Part shown: positions 10,674-23,100 of the stretch, piece after piece | Numbering within the stretch: the stretch's first letter is position 1 | Layout: each line of letters starts with the position of its first letter | NCBI GenBank assembly: GCA_905250885.1 | Contig: CAJNOQ010000108.1 | Location: 1-64,000, forward strand | Source: Didymodactylos carnosus | Taxonomy: Eukaryota > Rotifera > Eurotatoria > Philodinida > Philodinidae | Length of the DNA stretch: 64,000 nt | Reading direction: 5' to 3' | Program-made: the position numbers and the translations under genes | The notes under the pieces: generated by a model | Told to the model about the DNA's origin: nothing | Seen by the model: only the letters and a program-made list of their open reading frames with translations | Database searches by the model: none

Positions 10674-12664
10674 TTAGAAATATGTTTTATATAATTCTAA
10701 CTGTACTCTATCATTGACGCATGTTTCTAAAACAAAACAGTCTCCACCAAATATTCGTGCGGCACCTGTAATGTTTACATTATTATTTCGTATATTAATT
10801 TTTTTTAAATCACCATTGGATTCTAATAAAAATAAATTTTTTTCTTTCATTAGTTCAAGAGCTAACCATTGTTGATTCGATAAATCTAGAAATAATAAAT
10901 AAAATAATAATTTATTTATTTTTAAAATATAAAAAATAAATAGTTTAAATAAATATTTTAAAATTATTTACCTAATAGAAACCAAATGCTAAATTCTGGT
11001 GGATTAATTCTTCGTAATCGTTCCATTGTTTGAATATTAACAAAATCGATCAATCGTTTATCTCGTCCTTGGGATTTTAAATGTATATTCATTGCCATAC
11101 AATTATTTGTGGATAAGTGTAATGACATAATGTCATCATCTCTCTCATATTCCATTTCAGTTTTAAACCATTTTTTCATAAGTTTAATTCGAGGTTTTTG
11201 AGATGATAATAAATAATGACTAATATATGTCCCATACTCGTGACTAACAATGAGAGAATCATTAAAATTAGTAATACATGATAAAGTTTTATCATTCAAA
11301 GGATGAATATCATGAATTCGTGTAAATGTAAGAGATGAACAGTTCAATGTAAATAAGGAATGTTTTGAAAGTATAAAAAATTCTTCTAATAATGTACACC
11401 AAGATGTCCAAACAATTTCACCGTTTAAATTTTTATTCCAATCAATTTGAATTATATCACTTCCTGAAATGCAAACAAAACGTGTACAGTAAGCTGAAGA
11501 GATAAAATTTTAAAATAATGATAAATATCATAAATGGAGTGAAAAGAACCAAAGAAATCTCAAACAGACTAAACATGAATCGAGTGCCATAAGTCAAACA
11601 TTAATAAAAGATATCTCCGGCGAACTGTTCTTTAGTGATCTTTCGAATAAGACTTCAATAATATTGAATATCTGAAAGATCTGTAACGTTTACCTATGAA
11701 TTACATTTTGATCAAGTTTACCTTTTGTAAATAACTTTAATTTAAATTTCAATTCATCATAAACTAATATATATTTATTTGATGTATCACAAAAATAGCA
11801 ACATTCATTGTCCATCAATATTCTTTTTAAACAGGGCGAGTTTAATGTTCGCTCTAATCCTTGAACTGTAACTATATGTTGTCCCTCAACATCATTTCCA
11901 TTTACTATTGTGCTATGTGTATCATCACTAACATCCATATCACCATTAATTGGTGGCCATGAACTAATTTTCAATTCGTTAATAGCATTTTGAATGATCA
12001 ACAAAGACATTTTAATTTCATCATATTCTTTATCAACGTGTTTTGAATGTTGATCTTCTTTCAGTAATATAGATTTAATCTTATTTATATATCTAAATAC
12101 GAAGAAAGTCGGACTGGATGATAAATATAGGTAATAAATAGGATCAATGTCCTCCAAGTGAAATTGGATGAAAGAATTTCTAATAATTTATCATTGATGG
12201 AGAATCGTTTACCTGATTTTTTGATGTTCAAATTCTTGGAATGTTTCCATGTATAATTGTCTAATTTCTATCGATTTTTTATGATGAATATTCTCAATTT
12301 TTTCTAACATATTCTGTTTCCAATAGTCCAATTGTTTTTGTAAATGTAAACGATTATCATGAATTATTAGTTGAGGTAATTGAATTGTATTTACTCGTTC
12401 AGTTGTTTGTTGTAATTGTAAATTGAGTAGATTCAAATGATCGACAAGGTGAGAAAGACATGAATCAAATTGACAATGAGAACATTTTAGAAATGTAAAA
12501 TTTGTACAACAACGATCGTACGACGTACAACATTTACTATTTTGAGAATAACTGTTATGATAACTAGAATAACTGTTAATAGAATGATTTGTTGTGCCAA
12601 CTGTACATGTGTCAGATGAGGATGAAGATCGTTCAGAATCAGAGGATGAGGAAGATGCAGCCAT
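10674..12664 (-). CDS. Hypothetical protein: Cys/His zinc-binding-like motif, coiled coil, strand-rich C-terminus
   Basis: Four exons: 12664-12213, 12092-11722, 11463-10972 and 10885-10674, joined in frame (phases 2, 1, 1). The start is MAASSSSSDSERSSSSSD; an in-frame ATG 48 bp upstream (12712) is also possible. After the Ser-rich N-terminus comes a B-box-like Cys/His cluster (CCTSYDRCC then CSHCQFDSCLSHLVDHL). A long helical region rich in Gln/Leu/Glu follows (QLQQTTERVNTIQLP, KQLDYWKQNMLEKIENIHHK). The C-terminal half has short repeated strand-like segments with Trp and hydrophobics, as in a beta-propeller (DIIQIDWNKN, EIVWTSWCTL, FILSKHSLFTL). The overall plan resembles TRIM-type proteins lacking a RING, but no family signature is complete and I do not assign a function. 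Confidence 0.7.
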
Positions 12665-12712
12665 TGTTTTATCTAATCTAATGCAATTTATGAGTTGAAT
12701 ATTTACAATCAA

Positions 12713-13590
12713 AGTCTAAAATAAATAATGAAATATATTATTTTATTGTAAAAACCTCATTCTGAATGTCAGTTTTGAGTATAGGGAAGAGGACAGCTTT
12801 AGCTACTCCTATTCCTTTTCGGATGAACATATAAGAAAAGATGAAAAATACAGAACATGCTTAATTGGTTTGAGATTATAGTTTGTAAATTGACTGTAAG
12901 ATGAATCCTCATCTATTCGCATAGTTAGATGATCCCTTCTCACTAACGAAAGGAACTGTACTAAAATTTAAAAGTCAATGATGCTAGATTCTAACTTTAT
13001 AACGGTTGAATCTTTTCGGTTTTGTATAAGTTTTCAATTTTGATTCTTTGTTCAAATTAAGCTTTTTAAAAATAAAGAAATTAAGTGCTAACACGAAGAA
13101 TAACAAACAGTTATCTCAGTCTGATGTAGCGTTAAAACCAGTACTAGTTCTCTTAATGTTGTGATAGCATAAGATCAGCTGTTTTTTTAAATATTTGTGG
13201 TCAACAAAGCTTGGTAAACATTATTCTTCACTAAATATGCATAGAGAGAAAGAGAGAGAAAGAGAGAAAAATAAAAAGTGACAGACATAAAAAATATCAA
13301 ACAATGGAATGTTTTTTTCATGCTTAATTGGACCAATTTCAACCATTTAGATATGACACACTAGACTCAGTCAACAGTTAAGATTTGCGACATTAGTGAC
13401 ATTTTTAATTTTGACATCGAGAAAAAGACCTGATGAAATCAACATTGACATATAATTTGTAGGTCTTTTCAATATATATTCTCAAATATAATGTCAATAG
13501 TTAGCAAAAATTTGAAATAAGATTTCAATAGCTGAAGGGTCTGGGTTTTAAGAATATTCAAAAGAAGTTTTGCCAACGTCCGTAGTGGAT
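12713..13590. other. Intergenic spacer
   Basis: No convincing exon. It includes an imperfect gagaaa/gagaga microsatellite near 13241-13270. It should hold the promoter of the minus-strand gene ending at 12664. Confidence 0.4.
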
Positions 13591-13596
13591 GTGCTT

Positions 13597-15040
13597 GATG
13601 CAAATACTTGATTACTTGCCGAGTACTTGGGTACAGAGTTGGGCAACTCCGGCCAAGTACAACTCCAACTCCACTTCAACTCCGAGTTGAAATCTATTTG
13701 TTTTTTTGCCTTCCTGTTTTTTAATTTGTCCGTATAACGGTCATGTTTTCTTTTATAATAGTATGCACAAAAAAATCATTATAATAAATCAAAATTACAT
13801 TTCAATAATGTTAACTTTGAAAGCATATTCCTTGTCATACTACTACGATGTGATCGAAACCAAAAACCTGATTGTGAAAAACACGCTCCACAGGAGATGA
13901 TATAGCCGGAACGCATAGGACTTTTTGAACTAGTTTACTCAAAAGTGGATATGCTACGGCTTTATTTTAAAAAAGAAAACTATTTCCACTATCGTCTTTA
14001 AGATAGCTTAGTAGTTTCTTCTATCGTTTAGTACATCCAATCGCGGCTTTTTAGTTTTATTCTGTGTAGAGCAATATCCAAAAAGACTCTTTCGTTTTTC
14101 TCCCGAAACAACATCCATACTTTTATTTTTCTCGTCACCTGCTTCATCGCCAACCTTACAAGAATTACTACGAACACTACTACTTAGTTGTATTGCAGCA
14201 TCAGAAACCAATTGTTTTATTATCTGATTCATATTCTGTTTAACTGAATCGGGTAACTTTGATAAGAGTATCCAATTGAGTTTAAATGTAGCATCGAGAA
14301 ATGGTGAAATTAGAAAAATATTGAAATTTGTTGGTAGAGCAGTTGGAAATAAGTATTTGTAAATCGAATATAGAACTGCTATGAATAACATGACTTTCAG
14401 TTGGCATCATCAGGAATGTAATAGACATTCGAACAAACGATGGTATAAAAAGAAGCGAATAGATAAGAAGGATAGAACAGAAAAAGAGAAATAACTCAAG
14501 GAGAACCTGTAGTTGGCATAGCTGCACGTTTTTTTTTTGTTTTTTATTTTTTAAACTCATCAGTTCGTACATCAGTTCGCTAACTTCTCCTGTGTTAGAA
14601 TACTCTCTTTTATGGTTCTGCGTTTCCAATCTTGTTCCCAGGCTAATGTCTCAACCTTAGAGAAATCGAATTCATGATGGTACTTCTCTACATGTTCAAC
14701 TAACTTGAAGTTTGTTGTCATCCGTCTAATATTCGATTTATGTTCTTGCATTCGTTTATGTCGTAGAGTATAGCTTCAGAATACGTACAAAACACAAAAT
14801 AAAGATAAATGAAGCAAGTACTTGGCTGAAGTTTTTCAAGTAGTTTTCCGTGCGTTGAATCTACCAAGTGGCTCTTATAGAAGTGCTTAACAAGCAATTC
14901 AAAGTACTTGTAAGTAAAGTTACTTCTAGAAAGCCACCAGGGAGTGGCTTCATCATCAACCACTTTGTCAAGTCATGGATGTATTCACTTAGAGTTACTG
15001 AGCTTTTCCGTAAGTAAATCAAGTACTTGAGTTTTTCTTG
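13597..15040 (-). mobile_element. hAT-superfamily DNA transposon remnant
   Basis: On the minus strand 14391-14008 gives SPFLDATFKLNWILL, the pre-dimerisation motif of hAT transposases (LDPRFKL in the family). Further on, 13975-13880 gives YPLLSKLVQKVLCVPAISSP followed by VERVF, the hAT C-terminal dimerisation domain. Its continuation SQSGFWFRSHRSSMTRNML is in another frame, after a short T-run, so a frameshift is present. The N-terminal BED finger and most of the RNase H core are missing. The edges carry the palindromic word aagtacttg in several copies (for example near 14817, 14905 and 15013), with related copies near 13606 and 13626. The outer ends are roughly inverted (caaatacttgattacttgcc against gtaagtaaatcaagtacttg). 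Ends are approximate. Confidence 0.7.
14572..14763 (-). mobile_element. GIY-YIG endonuclease fragment, Penelope-like
   Basis: The minus strand reads RHKRMQEHKSNIRRM, then KLVEHVEKYHHEFDFSKVET, then WEQDWKRRTIKESILTQEKL and a stop at 14574-14572. The EHK, LVEHV..Y.HEFDF and (K/R)RR-IKES pattern is that of the GIY-YIG endonuclease part of Penelope-like retroelements. Only the C-terminal half of that domain is here, with no reverse transcriptase. It lies within the hAT remnant and on the same strand, so it is either an insertion or a nested fragment. Confidence 0.55.
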
Positions 15041-15134
15041 TTGAGTTGCCAGAAATTCGAACTTCGAATGAAGTTTTTTTTTGAGTTTTCTATAGATGGT
15101 TGGATAAAGCTGATTAAGCCAATTATAAACGACC

Positions 15135-16085
15135 AATTTATTTCTTTAACGAGTGAGCCAGAAATAATGACGCACTTTTGTTCTCTTTTCTTCCGACCAC
15201 AACTGAGGTTTGAAGATTCTAAACTTATTCGACAGAGAATTTTCTGCTCTACAAAATCCATCACCTTTCATTACATATTATTTCATTATTTTAAAAAATA
15301 GTGCAGAATACTGATAGGTAAAAAGTATAACTGCAATTTCCTATCAAAATTTTGGTGGCTTTTCGTTTTTGTGTAACTTTTCAAGAAATAATGTGATAAT
15401 TGAGAGCAGAAGGTGGTATAAAAATGTTCAGTGGATTGAGCGCTATCATCCAGACTACACTACTTATTCGTTTGGTCACCCAAATTGTGAAGTTTTCAGT
15501 GCACAAGTTAATATGTACTTTCGAGTAATGTGGGATTTTGAAAAAGCAGGAAAAGGACTAGTCCAACAACGCACTGAAAATGTGCGTTATAGGATTTTGT
15601 AGAGCAGAAAATTTTCTATCTTCTGAAATCAGAACGAAGTCTCGGAACCATAAGGGATATAGATAAAATTGGTAGATACATGAATAACCCCATAATTTCA
15701 GGACCATCCATCCTTAGTGGCAAAATGTTAGGAAAAATTTTATTTCTCAAGGCGGATTAATTAAATGAAGGCGAATTCTTTACACAAAGTACCTGTGATG
15801 AATATTGATTATTGACTAATTGATTATTTACTAACAGAAGCGTTATTGAATAATCAATTAGATCAACTAGAAAAATAATTATAACCTGTTTCTTCCGTCG
15901 TAGTTACACTGTCAGTACTCTGCACTACTTTTTAAAATAATGAAATAATATGTAATGAAAGAAGGTGATGGATTTTCTAGAGCAGAAAATTCTCTGTCGA
16001 ATAAGTTTAGAATGGAATCTTCGAACCTCAGTTGTGCTCGAAAGAAAAGAGAACAAAAGTGTGTCATTATTTTTGACGTTATTTG
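15135..16085. mobile_element. Inverted-repeat element with ~165-bp arms
   Basis: 15158-15318 and 15905-16072 match in inverted orientation over about 165 bp with few differences. Shared words include cttttgttctcttttcttt (one mismatch), aaacttattcgacagagaat, tttcattacatattatttca and ttattttaaaaa. The middle (~590 bp) has a 77-codon plus-strand frame at 15369-15602 of no recognised family. It directly abuts the hAT remnant. Confidence 0.7.
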
Positions 16086-16369
16086 AATTTTCACGTCGAA
16101 AAACTCCTGGGATTTTTAGCAAAAAATGAAAATCAACGAAAATTTTCGAAATATACTCAGTTATTATATGAAAAATAAAGAACATTAATTTAATATAATT
16201 ATATGTGTATATAGCTGAAGAGTAGTATACAGCATCTAGATATACAATGCATGTATACAGTGCTTAAATACATTATACAAAGATAAATATCTTTTTATTT
16301 GAAAACATTTTGCACATGAATGTGATCTATGATATTTTTATGCTAAATGTTGATGTTGAGTTGGTTCAG

Positions 16370-16755
16370 GGCAATCATGATGGACATTGACTCCACGCAT
16401 AAACTCACAATGACAATAATAATTATTAATATGTTGTTTGGATATTGTAAAAAATATAAATTGATCATTGCTTTTTTAATGTGACCTTCTGATAATGGTG
16501 CATGTTGTCGAACTTTGTTAAATTCAGGAAAAAATGAATTATCAAGAGAACAAATTTATTTTGTAGCTTTTGTTGGTAGTAACTGAACATCTACTATTTG
16601 TTCACATTGTTTTTTATGAAATATATCTAAGATTTTTTGTTTATTATGAATACGTGCTGTATCCATAAATAAATATATCGGATATATATCAAGCCCGTCA
16701 ACAGCTTTGGCTGATATGTAATACTCACGCTTGTTGCTTGAACGTAGCATCGTAA
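16370..16755 (-). mobile_element. DDE transposase fragment of a DNA transposon
   Basis: The minus strand reads AVDGLDIYPIYLFMDTARIH, then VDVQLLPTKATK, an in-frame stop, then ICSLDNSFFPEFNKVRQHAP. The DTARIH and LDNSFF motifs, separated by about 40 residues with LLPTKAT between, are those of the second half of a DDE-type transposase core (D..H pattern, then LP..t...SLDN). The first catalytic Asp and the DNA-binding domain are not visible. The stop at 16557-16555 marks it as a dead copy. Confidence 0.55.
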
Positions 16756-16759
16756 TAAC

Positions 16760-18902
16760 GACTCGTCTTTAATTAAAAATATAATACAAACAATTGAAAG
16801 ATTAAAATAAACTTTCTGATGTGCAAAGCAATTTGTTCCCCATTGTTAAGTTATATTTTCTGCTACGTTCCCAAGTTTCTTTATGTAGACTAGCTATATG
16901 CATGCTCGTAGAGTATGACCAGTCGAGTAAGAATATAAATAAAATTCATGGCTTTATTTAGGTACATAAAAACAAAAAAGTGGAGTGAGACTTTTCGCCA
17001 CGACAGTAGTGAATGATAAATTTTAATAAATTAAAAGAGTTTGCTGGAATCCAGAATTTCTTCCCTAGTTAAGAATCTACCGTCCAGAATAACAATACAT
17101 AGTTTGATTGCCACATCAGGATATAAAATATGATAATTCTTCCTACGTTAATGTTCATGATCAAAGATAAGTAAAGTTTCTAGATATATTATACAAGAAA
17201 GATGATGACGTTTATCATTAATTATGCGACTGAAACGCGGGTTGTGTTTTTTGTGATGATCAGAACATATTCATAGATAAAATTTGAAATAGAGATCAGT
17301 GAACCAAATCTTCGTAGGGGCGAATCGATTTCAAATTCAATCTAAGTCAAAATCACGTTACGTACATGAAGAAGACATCATTGATCTACCAATAAAGTCT
17401 TTCATTATTACGACTGCACGATGCGATATGGTTTTAATAAGACTATAGACCATCAAAATCAAAAAAGTAAAGCTTATTGATTAATAAAAAGACAATATGG
17501 AAATGTCGTACGAAGGGATGCGAAAAGAATTAATGATCAAGTGTTATCTGGTATGTAATCATCTGTCTAGTTCCACTTGCTCTTACAACTAAATTCATTT
17601 TTTTCTGCACAACTCCTATTTTCTATAGTCATATAAGTTAATTTTTGTTTCAAACGTTTGCCTATGTGGAAGCGCTTGCGAGTGATGGACGAACTCTGAC
17701 TTATTCTCGTCAATCACTAAATATAACTGTATAACACTTTCGACACTCAAAAGTTTTATTTACTTTTTATTCGTTCATATTCAAAATGTAAAAAGTCTAG
17801 ATGTTTGTTTAAAATTCAGACTCTTGATCAGTCGAACGGTGAAGCAAGTTGTACTATGGGCACGATTTGAGACAACGAGTATAACTGGCTTGCTAAGACT
17901 GTCATCGTTAAGATTCAAACATCGTACCATTGACGTGTGATGTCAAGCCATTTGTGAATCCAGCCATATTTCTCGATTATATTTAGTTTAAACGATTTGA
18001 TCCTTTTGATCTTTAAATTACAGTAAACTTTTTCATTTGCCTATTTACTGACTTTCTCTAGTAAATTAGATGGTTTGCTAACTTTTAGGACAGAAGATAT
18101 GATTCAACTGGCCATATTCACTAAAAAAAAAATGGGCTTTAATAGATATCTTCTTTATTCTCTTTCTATTTGTTTATTCGATTGAAATTCTTTCTCGCAC
18201 ATAGAAAAACAACTACAAGCGAAATACAATAAGATTGAGAAACAGAAATTTCTTGACAAGAAGAAAAAAATAACAATTACATAATTATAACAGCAAAGAA
18301 ATAGAAGAGAGATGTAGAAAATAACGGAACGCATACTGTACACAACAAACACGATATTCAGCGAAACTGTTCGAAAAAACGAAGCTGTATTCTGCTGGAT
18401 AAATATTATCGTTCGAAATTCTATATATATAGGCTTTTTTCTGTATACATATGCTAGACAAAGTTGAATACTCAATGAAAAAGCAAACAAAAAAATTTCG
18501 CAATAGAAAAGTCGAATTATTGACTGTGCACGAAGGAATGAGTGGAGAGAGAGAGCGAGCAAGAACAGGAACATTAAGATTCTTTTCATGTAGCTCATCT
18601 ATACACGGTAACTGAATTCAGAATCAAATTTCTATAAATGACAAGTAAAGTCCTCGATTTTGTTCAAATTCCAGAGTATGATAGATACTTAAGTACGTTA
18701 CAATCAATGATAAAGGAGCAGCATTTTTTGTGAGTGTCCCTTACTCGCATTATTTCATCAGACCATTTCTTTTTTTCATGCTACGAACTCCCTCCAAAAT
18801 AGATAAACAAAAAATAGATCGACTATTTTTTGCAAGTTAACATTTGCACACACTGAGAAAAAAAAAATGTCTCCGAAAATGTGCACGATGTCCTCTCATA
18901 AG
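16760..18902. other. Intergenic spacer plus 3' flank of the OSER1-like gene
   Basis: No gene is supported. A 147-codon minus-strand frame at 18155-18598 is rich in Phe/Leu/Ile/Ser, as expected from A+T-rich sequence downstream of a gene, and lacks family motifs. Confidence 0.4.
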
Positions 18903-20100
18903 TTAAGTATACATGAGTTCGGCTGCTCCAGATAAATTTTTAGGTAAATAAAGATAATTTTCCAAATAAGCAGCCAATTCTTCGACATTGCACGCTGTAG
19001 GTGTTGACGGTATTGGTGTTGGTATTGCCATATCATCACTAATAACCTCAGTTGTTTCCTCTGTATTTGTTAAATAAGAGTGTGGTTTTAACCGCTGATC
19101 ACTAATTGTACAAGAATTTAACGAATGTTGATCTTGAAGAGCTGAAGCAGAGAAAAAGAAACATAATGTTGTCAGACTACTTCGTAGACAGTAGAACACA
19201 TTGGCATAGAGCAACGAAACAAAATCATTTTGATTAGAAATATTCCTTCTCAAAAATCTAAAAAGAATTCTCATATTTAGAATTCTGTATTTATTCCAGA
19301 CTAAAAGACATGTCAGTTACCATTTACCTAGTGACTGCGCATTTATCATTGACTGATTTTTTAATAATGTTAATAGTGTTGTTGATATTTGGTGAGCTTG
19401 TTCCGAGATAGGCGTTATTGGCAGACTAGGTGTCGAGGACAGTTCATCATCTTCAAATATTTGTGGTAAATAATTTGATTTTGTTCGATAGATCGTTAAT
19501 GGTCTCCGTTGAAATCGTTGTAATGGAGGATAGAATGTTGATCGTTTATGCCATGGTACTATCGAATTACGAGAAATTGTTGATACACAAGAAGTTGATA
19601 ATGAACGAAAACGTTGTGAAAGTGACGAACGAAATGAACGTTGAAACCCAGGTAAATGTTGGACAGATGATTCTCCACATAGTTTTAGTGACGATGTTGT
19701 CCTATAAGGAGCAAGAACGGTCGTCGAAGAAGAAACATTGTTATTATTTCCATCTTTAGTTGTTTCTGCTATTACAGAAGATTTTTTCACAGAAATAGAT
19801 GGCGTGGAGGGTGCTGTTATTCCAGATCCAAAATAACATGGTAATTGAGAATTTAAACGTTTTAATCGACAGCGAAATGCTTTTACTTGACTATTTGGCA
19901 CAAACCGAAATTTTTGTAAGCTAGATGAAGAAGAAGAAGAAACGTTCCCATCAATAGATCTAAAACGCAAAATACTTTTAGCAAATTAAATATATTACTA
20001 GAGAAAAAATTACTAACTTTAAACGCCCAAAAGAACTTTCGTCAATTAAATGGCATAAATGATCAATATCAGCAGGCGTACTAGGCGTCTTGGCTTCCAT
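18903..20100 (-). CDS. OSER1: OSER1 homologue (oxidative stress-responsive serine-rich protein)
   Basis: Three exons: 20100-20018 (MEAKTPSTPADIDHLCHLID), 19959-19328 and 19141-18903, spliced in frame (GTTAGT and GTAAAT donors; TTTTAG and TTCAG acceptors). The protein is about 317 residues, mostly low complexity and rich in Ser, Arg, Thr and Pro. The C-terminus VEELAAYLENYLYLPKNLSG followed by AAELMYT and the stop matches the conserved last ~25 residues of vertebrate OSER1 ([20 protein letters not shown], then MMYT). The length is close to the human protein (292 aa). OSER1 is a FOXO-responsive protein linked to oxidative-stress resistance; its molecular role is poorly defined. Identification rests on the C-terminal motif and the overall composition. 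Confidence 0.82.
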
Positions 20101-23100
20101 AAAAACGTTTCTTTTTATTTACCATAAGCGAAACAGGAAAGATAATTCCTTATTAATCTTCAGGTGACAATCTAAACACACAAAAAGAAAAAACATTAGG
20201 AGAATTTTTAGCAGATATATTGTCGTTAAAACCACCATAAAGATTTCTTTGAGGATTGACCTTTAACCATAATCTTCCAGCTAGTGTTCCTCTTTGTAAG
20301 GATAAGGGTAAACATGATGTTCAGTGCGAAATACCTGACAAAGAAGTTAGAGTATTGAGTTGATTTATGCACTTGAAATCACTTACAACGTTTCTATTTT
20401 GTACGCTTATGAAACGTACTCGGAAGAAAAAAATTTGCTCGATCAGTAATATCCAGCGGTATTTTTCAACACATTTATAAGGACAAGATATAAATATAAA
20501 TTGTGTAAACCATCATCTGTTTCAAACTCGTCTATAGATTGTTTTTGTGAAAAAAGAAAAATAAGAATCGAACTGGAAAGAAAACGAAAAAGGTATTCCT
20601 AATTTTGACAGATGATATCACATGCTCATTGCTCAAACTGCCGTTTCATCGTATTTCAGTTATCCACACTTTATCTATGATCCATTCAGATGTTTTGTTA
20701 CATCCATAAAATGATAGACACTGTAATTATTTTAATGGAAGACACACACGAAACATGGGCTTAATTTATAGTTATTTACAGGCTAGCTTTGATTGTCTAT
20801 AACGAAATATCTTATATAGATAGATGTCAGGTAACAGCAAGAAAATAAAAACCGTAATAAAGTTAAAATCAAATTGATACTAGTGCTTAATGACAGAAAT
20901 TTTAACGAAAGCTTAAATCCTCACCTTTGCTGTTTTACACCGTAAAGTGTGATCCACTAATGAATGTTTGAGTAATTGTTGAGGAAATGAAATGAAATTT
21001 TGTTTTTATTTGAATTTAATACATTCATCTAATAAATTTCTATTAATAAAAACGAAAAAGTGCTCAGAACAAGTACCCATGTCGTCGGTTTTTATTGAAA
21101 CCGATGATTCATCGCGGTTGTTGAAATTACTGTCGGTACAGCAGACAAACCGATGGTTAACCGCAGTCAGTGTAAAACACCGTCGGGTCTCTCAGTTAAC
21201 CGTTCTTTTTTTCGGAGTTCATTTTTTTGTTTGTTGGGGCTCTCGTTTTGTTTTGTAATGGCGAATAGTATACGCAAACGAAAGGAAAATAAAAGATTTC
21301 TATATTTTTTAGTGCGATGTATATGATGACTCTTTGAAATCAATACAATAAGTCCGCTTGATGTCATAGTCATAGTTGCTGTCATGGTCATAGGACTGAT
21401 AGGCTACCAGATAACTTGGGAAACATCATTAAATGTACTGATCATACTCCAGCTAACGAAAAAAACGGCTCTATAAAATGGAAAAACCGAAGAAGCATAG
21501 AATTATAGAAAAAAATACCAGACCAAGGTGAGATTTGATCAATCTTTGTATTCATTGCCATTCAAAACAGCTAAGGTTAACCGACGATTTTTTAGCGATT
21601 TGTATTACATGGGCACATATTCTCCATCTGGTTACATATTGTATAAAGGCATGCAATACGTACACTGAGTGAGAGCGCGGTACGCATGGAATAATTTTGA
21701 CAACAGAAAAGTAACGAGTTGATATAGTGGCGGATCCAGAATTTTTTCCTTAGTACGTGCGGTGTACTATAAAAGTGTGAAACAGATGCAGTCGTCGTAA
21801 AAACAAATTATTCTGAGACAGTTCTGCTGAGAAAAAAGAGGTATTTTGCTTAAAAGGTATGTATGGCCGCACGATGGCTGGATCTACCACTACAAGTATG
21901 CTTATCGTAAAGCAAAAGTTCTCTTCTCATTCTATAAAGCGTTTGTAGATTTTTGACTATGGTTATCGTCATCACGACACTCGATTACCTATCGTATCAA
22001 AAAATGAAGTTCATACTTGTAGAAGTTTAGACCGGCCGATCTCTACTGGTCTTTTGCCGGTCTAGAAAGGCTTTCAAATCGGCCGGTGATTGACCGGTTT
22101 TTAAATTTTTCTCTTCTTCAATAAGAAAAAATGAGTTTTTCTATCCTCTTGTCCATCTAGAAAATATTTGAAAACCGACCGTTTGTTCACCGGTTGAAAA
22201 ATTTTTTCAAAACAAGCCGTTCTTTTGCCGTTTTTCGGCTCTAATATTTTGTGAAACTTCTTCAGTATCTCCAAACGAGAAGGAGTTTTATACTCAAAAC
22301 GCCTTGATTTTGACCTGTTTTTTAGCCTCCTCCTCCCCGGATGTATTCATCTTAACCTGGCGGTGTATTTCTCTCAACAGGGTAGTGTAATCATCGTATT
22401 CATGAGGTGTATTCATCTTAACAGAGTGGTGTATTCCTCTTGAAAGGGTAGTGTAATCATCTTAAAACATAGCTGTAGTTTTCATTGCTCTTCTATGTTA
22501 ATGTACACTATTCCCAATACCATCTTTCGGCTAATGTAGACGACTTTCACCATTTTAGCCCCACAAGTGGCTGCCATAACAAGGTTTGTGAAACAAGGTC
22601 ACACTTGTTTCACATCTGTTTCACCGAAATCTAAACGTAAGATATATTTAAGATCGTCTTCGTCAGTTGTATTATGTGGAATGTTGAATATGATGGATGC
22701 TCTATCTAAAGGAACAGCACACGAGACAAACACGCTCCTCTCGGATATTTCCTTCTCCGATTAGCGTATTTTATACGATTCGAGGAGCTGTCTATCGGGC
22801 ATATTTTAATTTGGGAGGATTTATGAATATTTTCGCATCTTTCATAAACTATTCCAAAAAAAGACAGTATAAATTAAGCGCATGTAAGAGATTTTTCCGA
22901 ACTTAATATCGAGATCTTTTGGAAAAATAACTTTTAGTATCCAGTTCGCGTTCGTTTTTATGTTCACGTGCAGTTAATCTATGGCAAAATATTCAAATCG
23001 TTTGATTTGAAAGAGAAAAGTTGAGAAGGCAAAAACATGCCTCAATCTGTTATAGACTTCTGGCTACTTTTATTCAGAAAATTCAGATGAGTCACGTGAG

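Noticed and set aside
17860-17960. gattcaaac box suggesting a tRNA
   Set aside because: No matching A box, acceptor stem or anticodon arm on either strand.
18155-18598. 147-codon minus-strand frame, hydrophobic
   Set aside because: Phe/Leu/Ile/Ser/Cys-rich throughout, no motif, lies in the 3' flank of OSER1; long frames of this kind arise by chance when the complementary strand is A-rich.
21071-21617. Possible small inverted-repeat element ending gtacccatgt / acatgggcac
   Set aside because: Only ~10 matching terminal bases and short internal ccgacga matches; could be chance.
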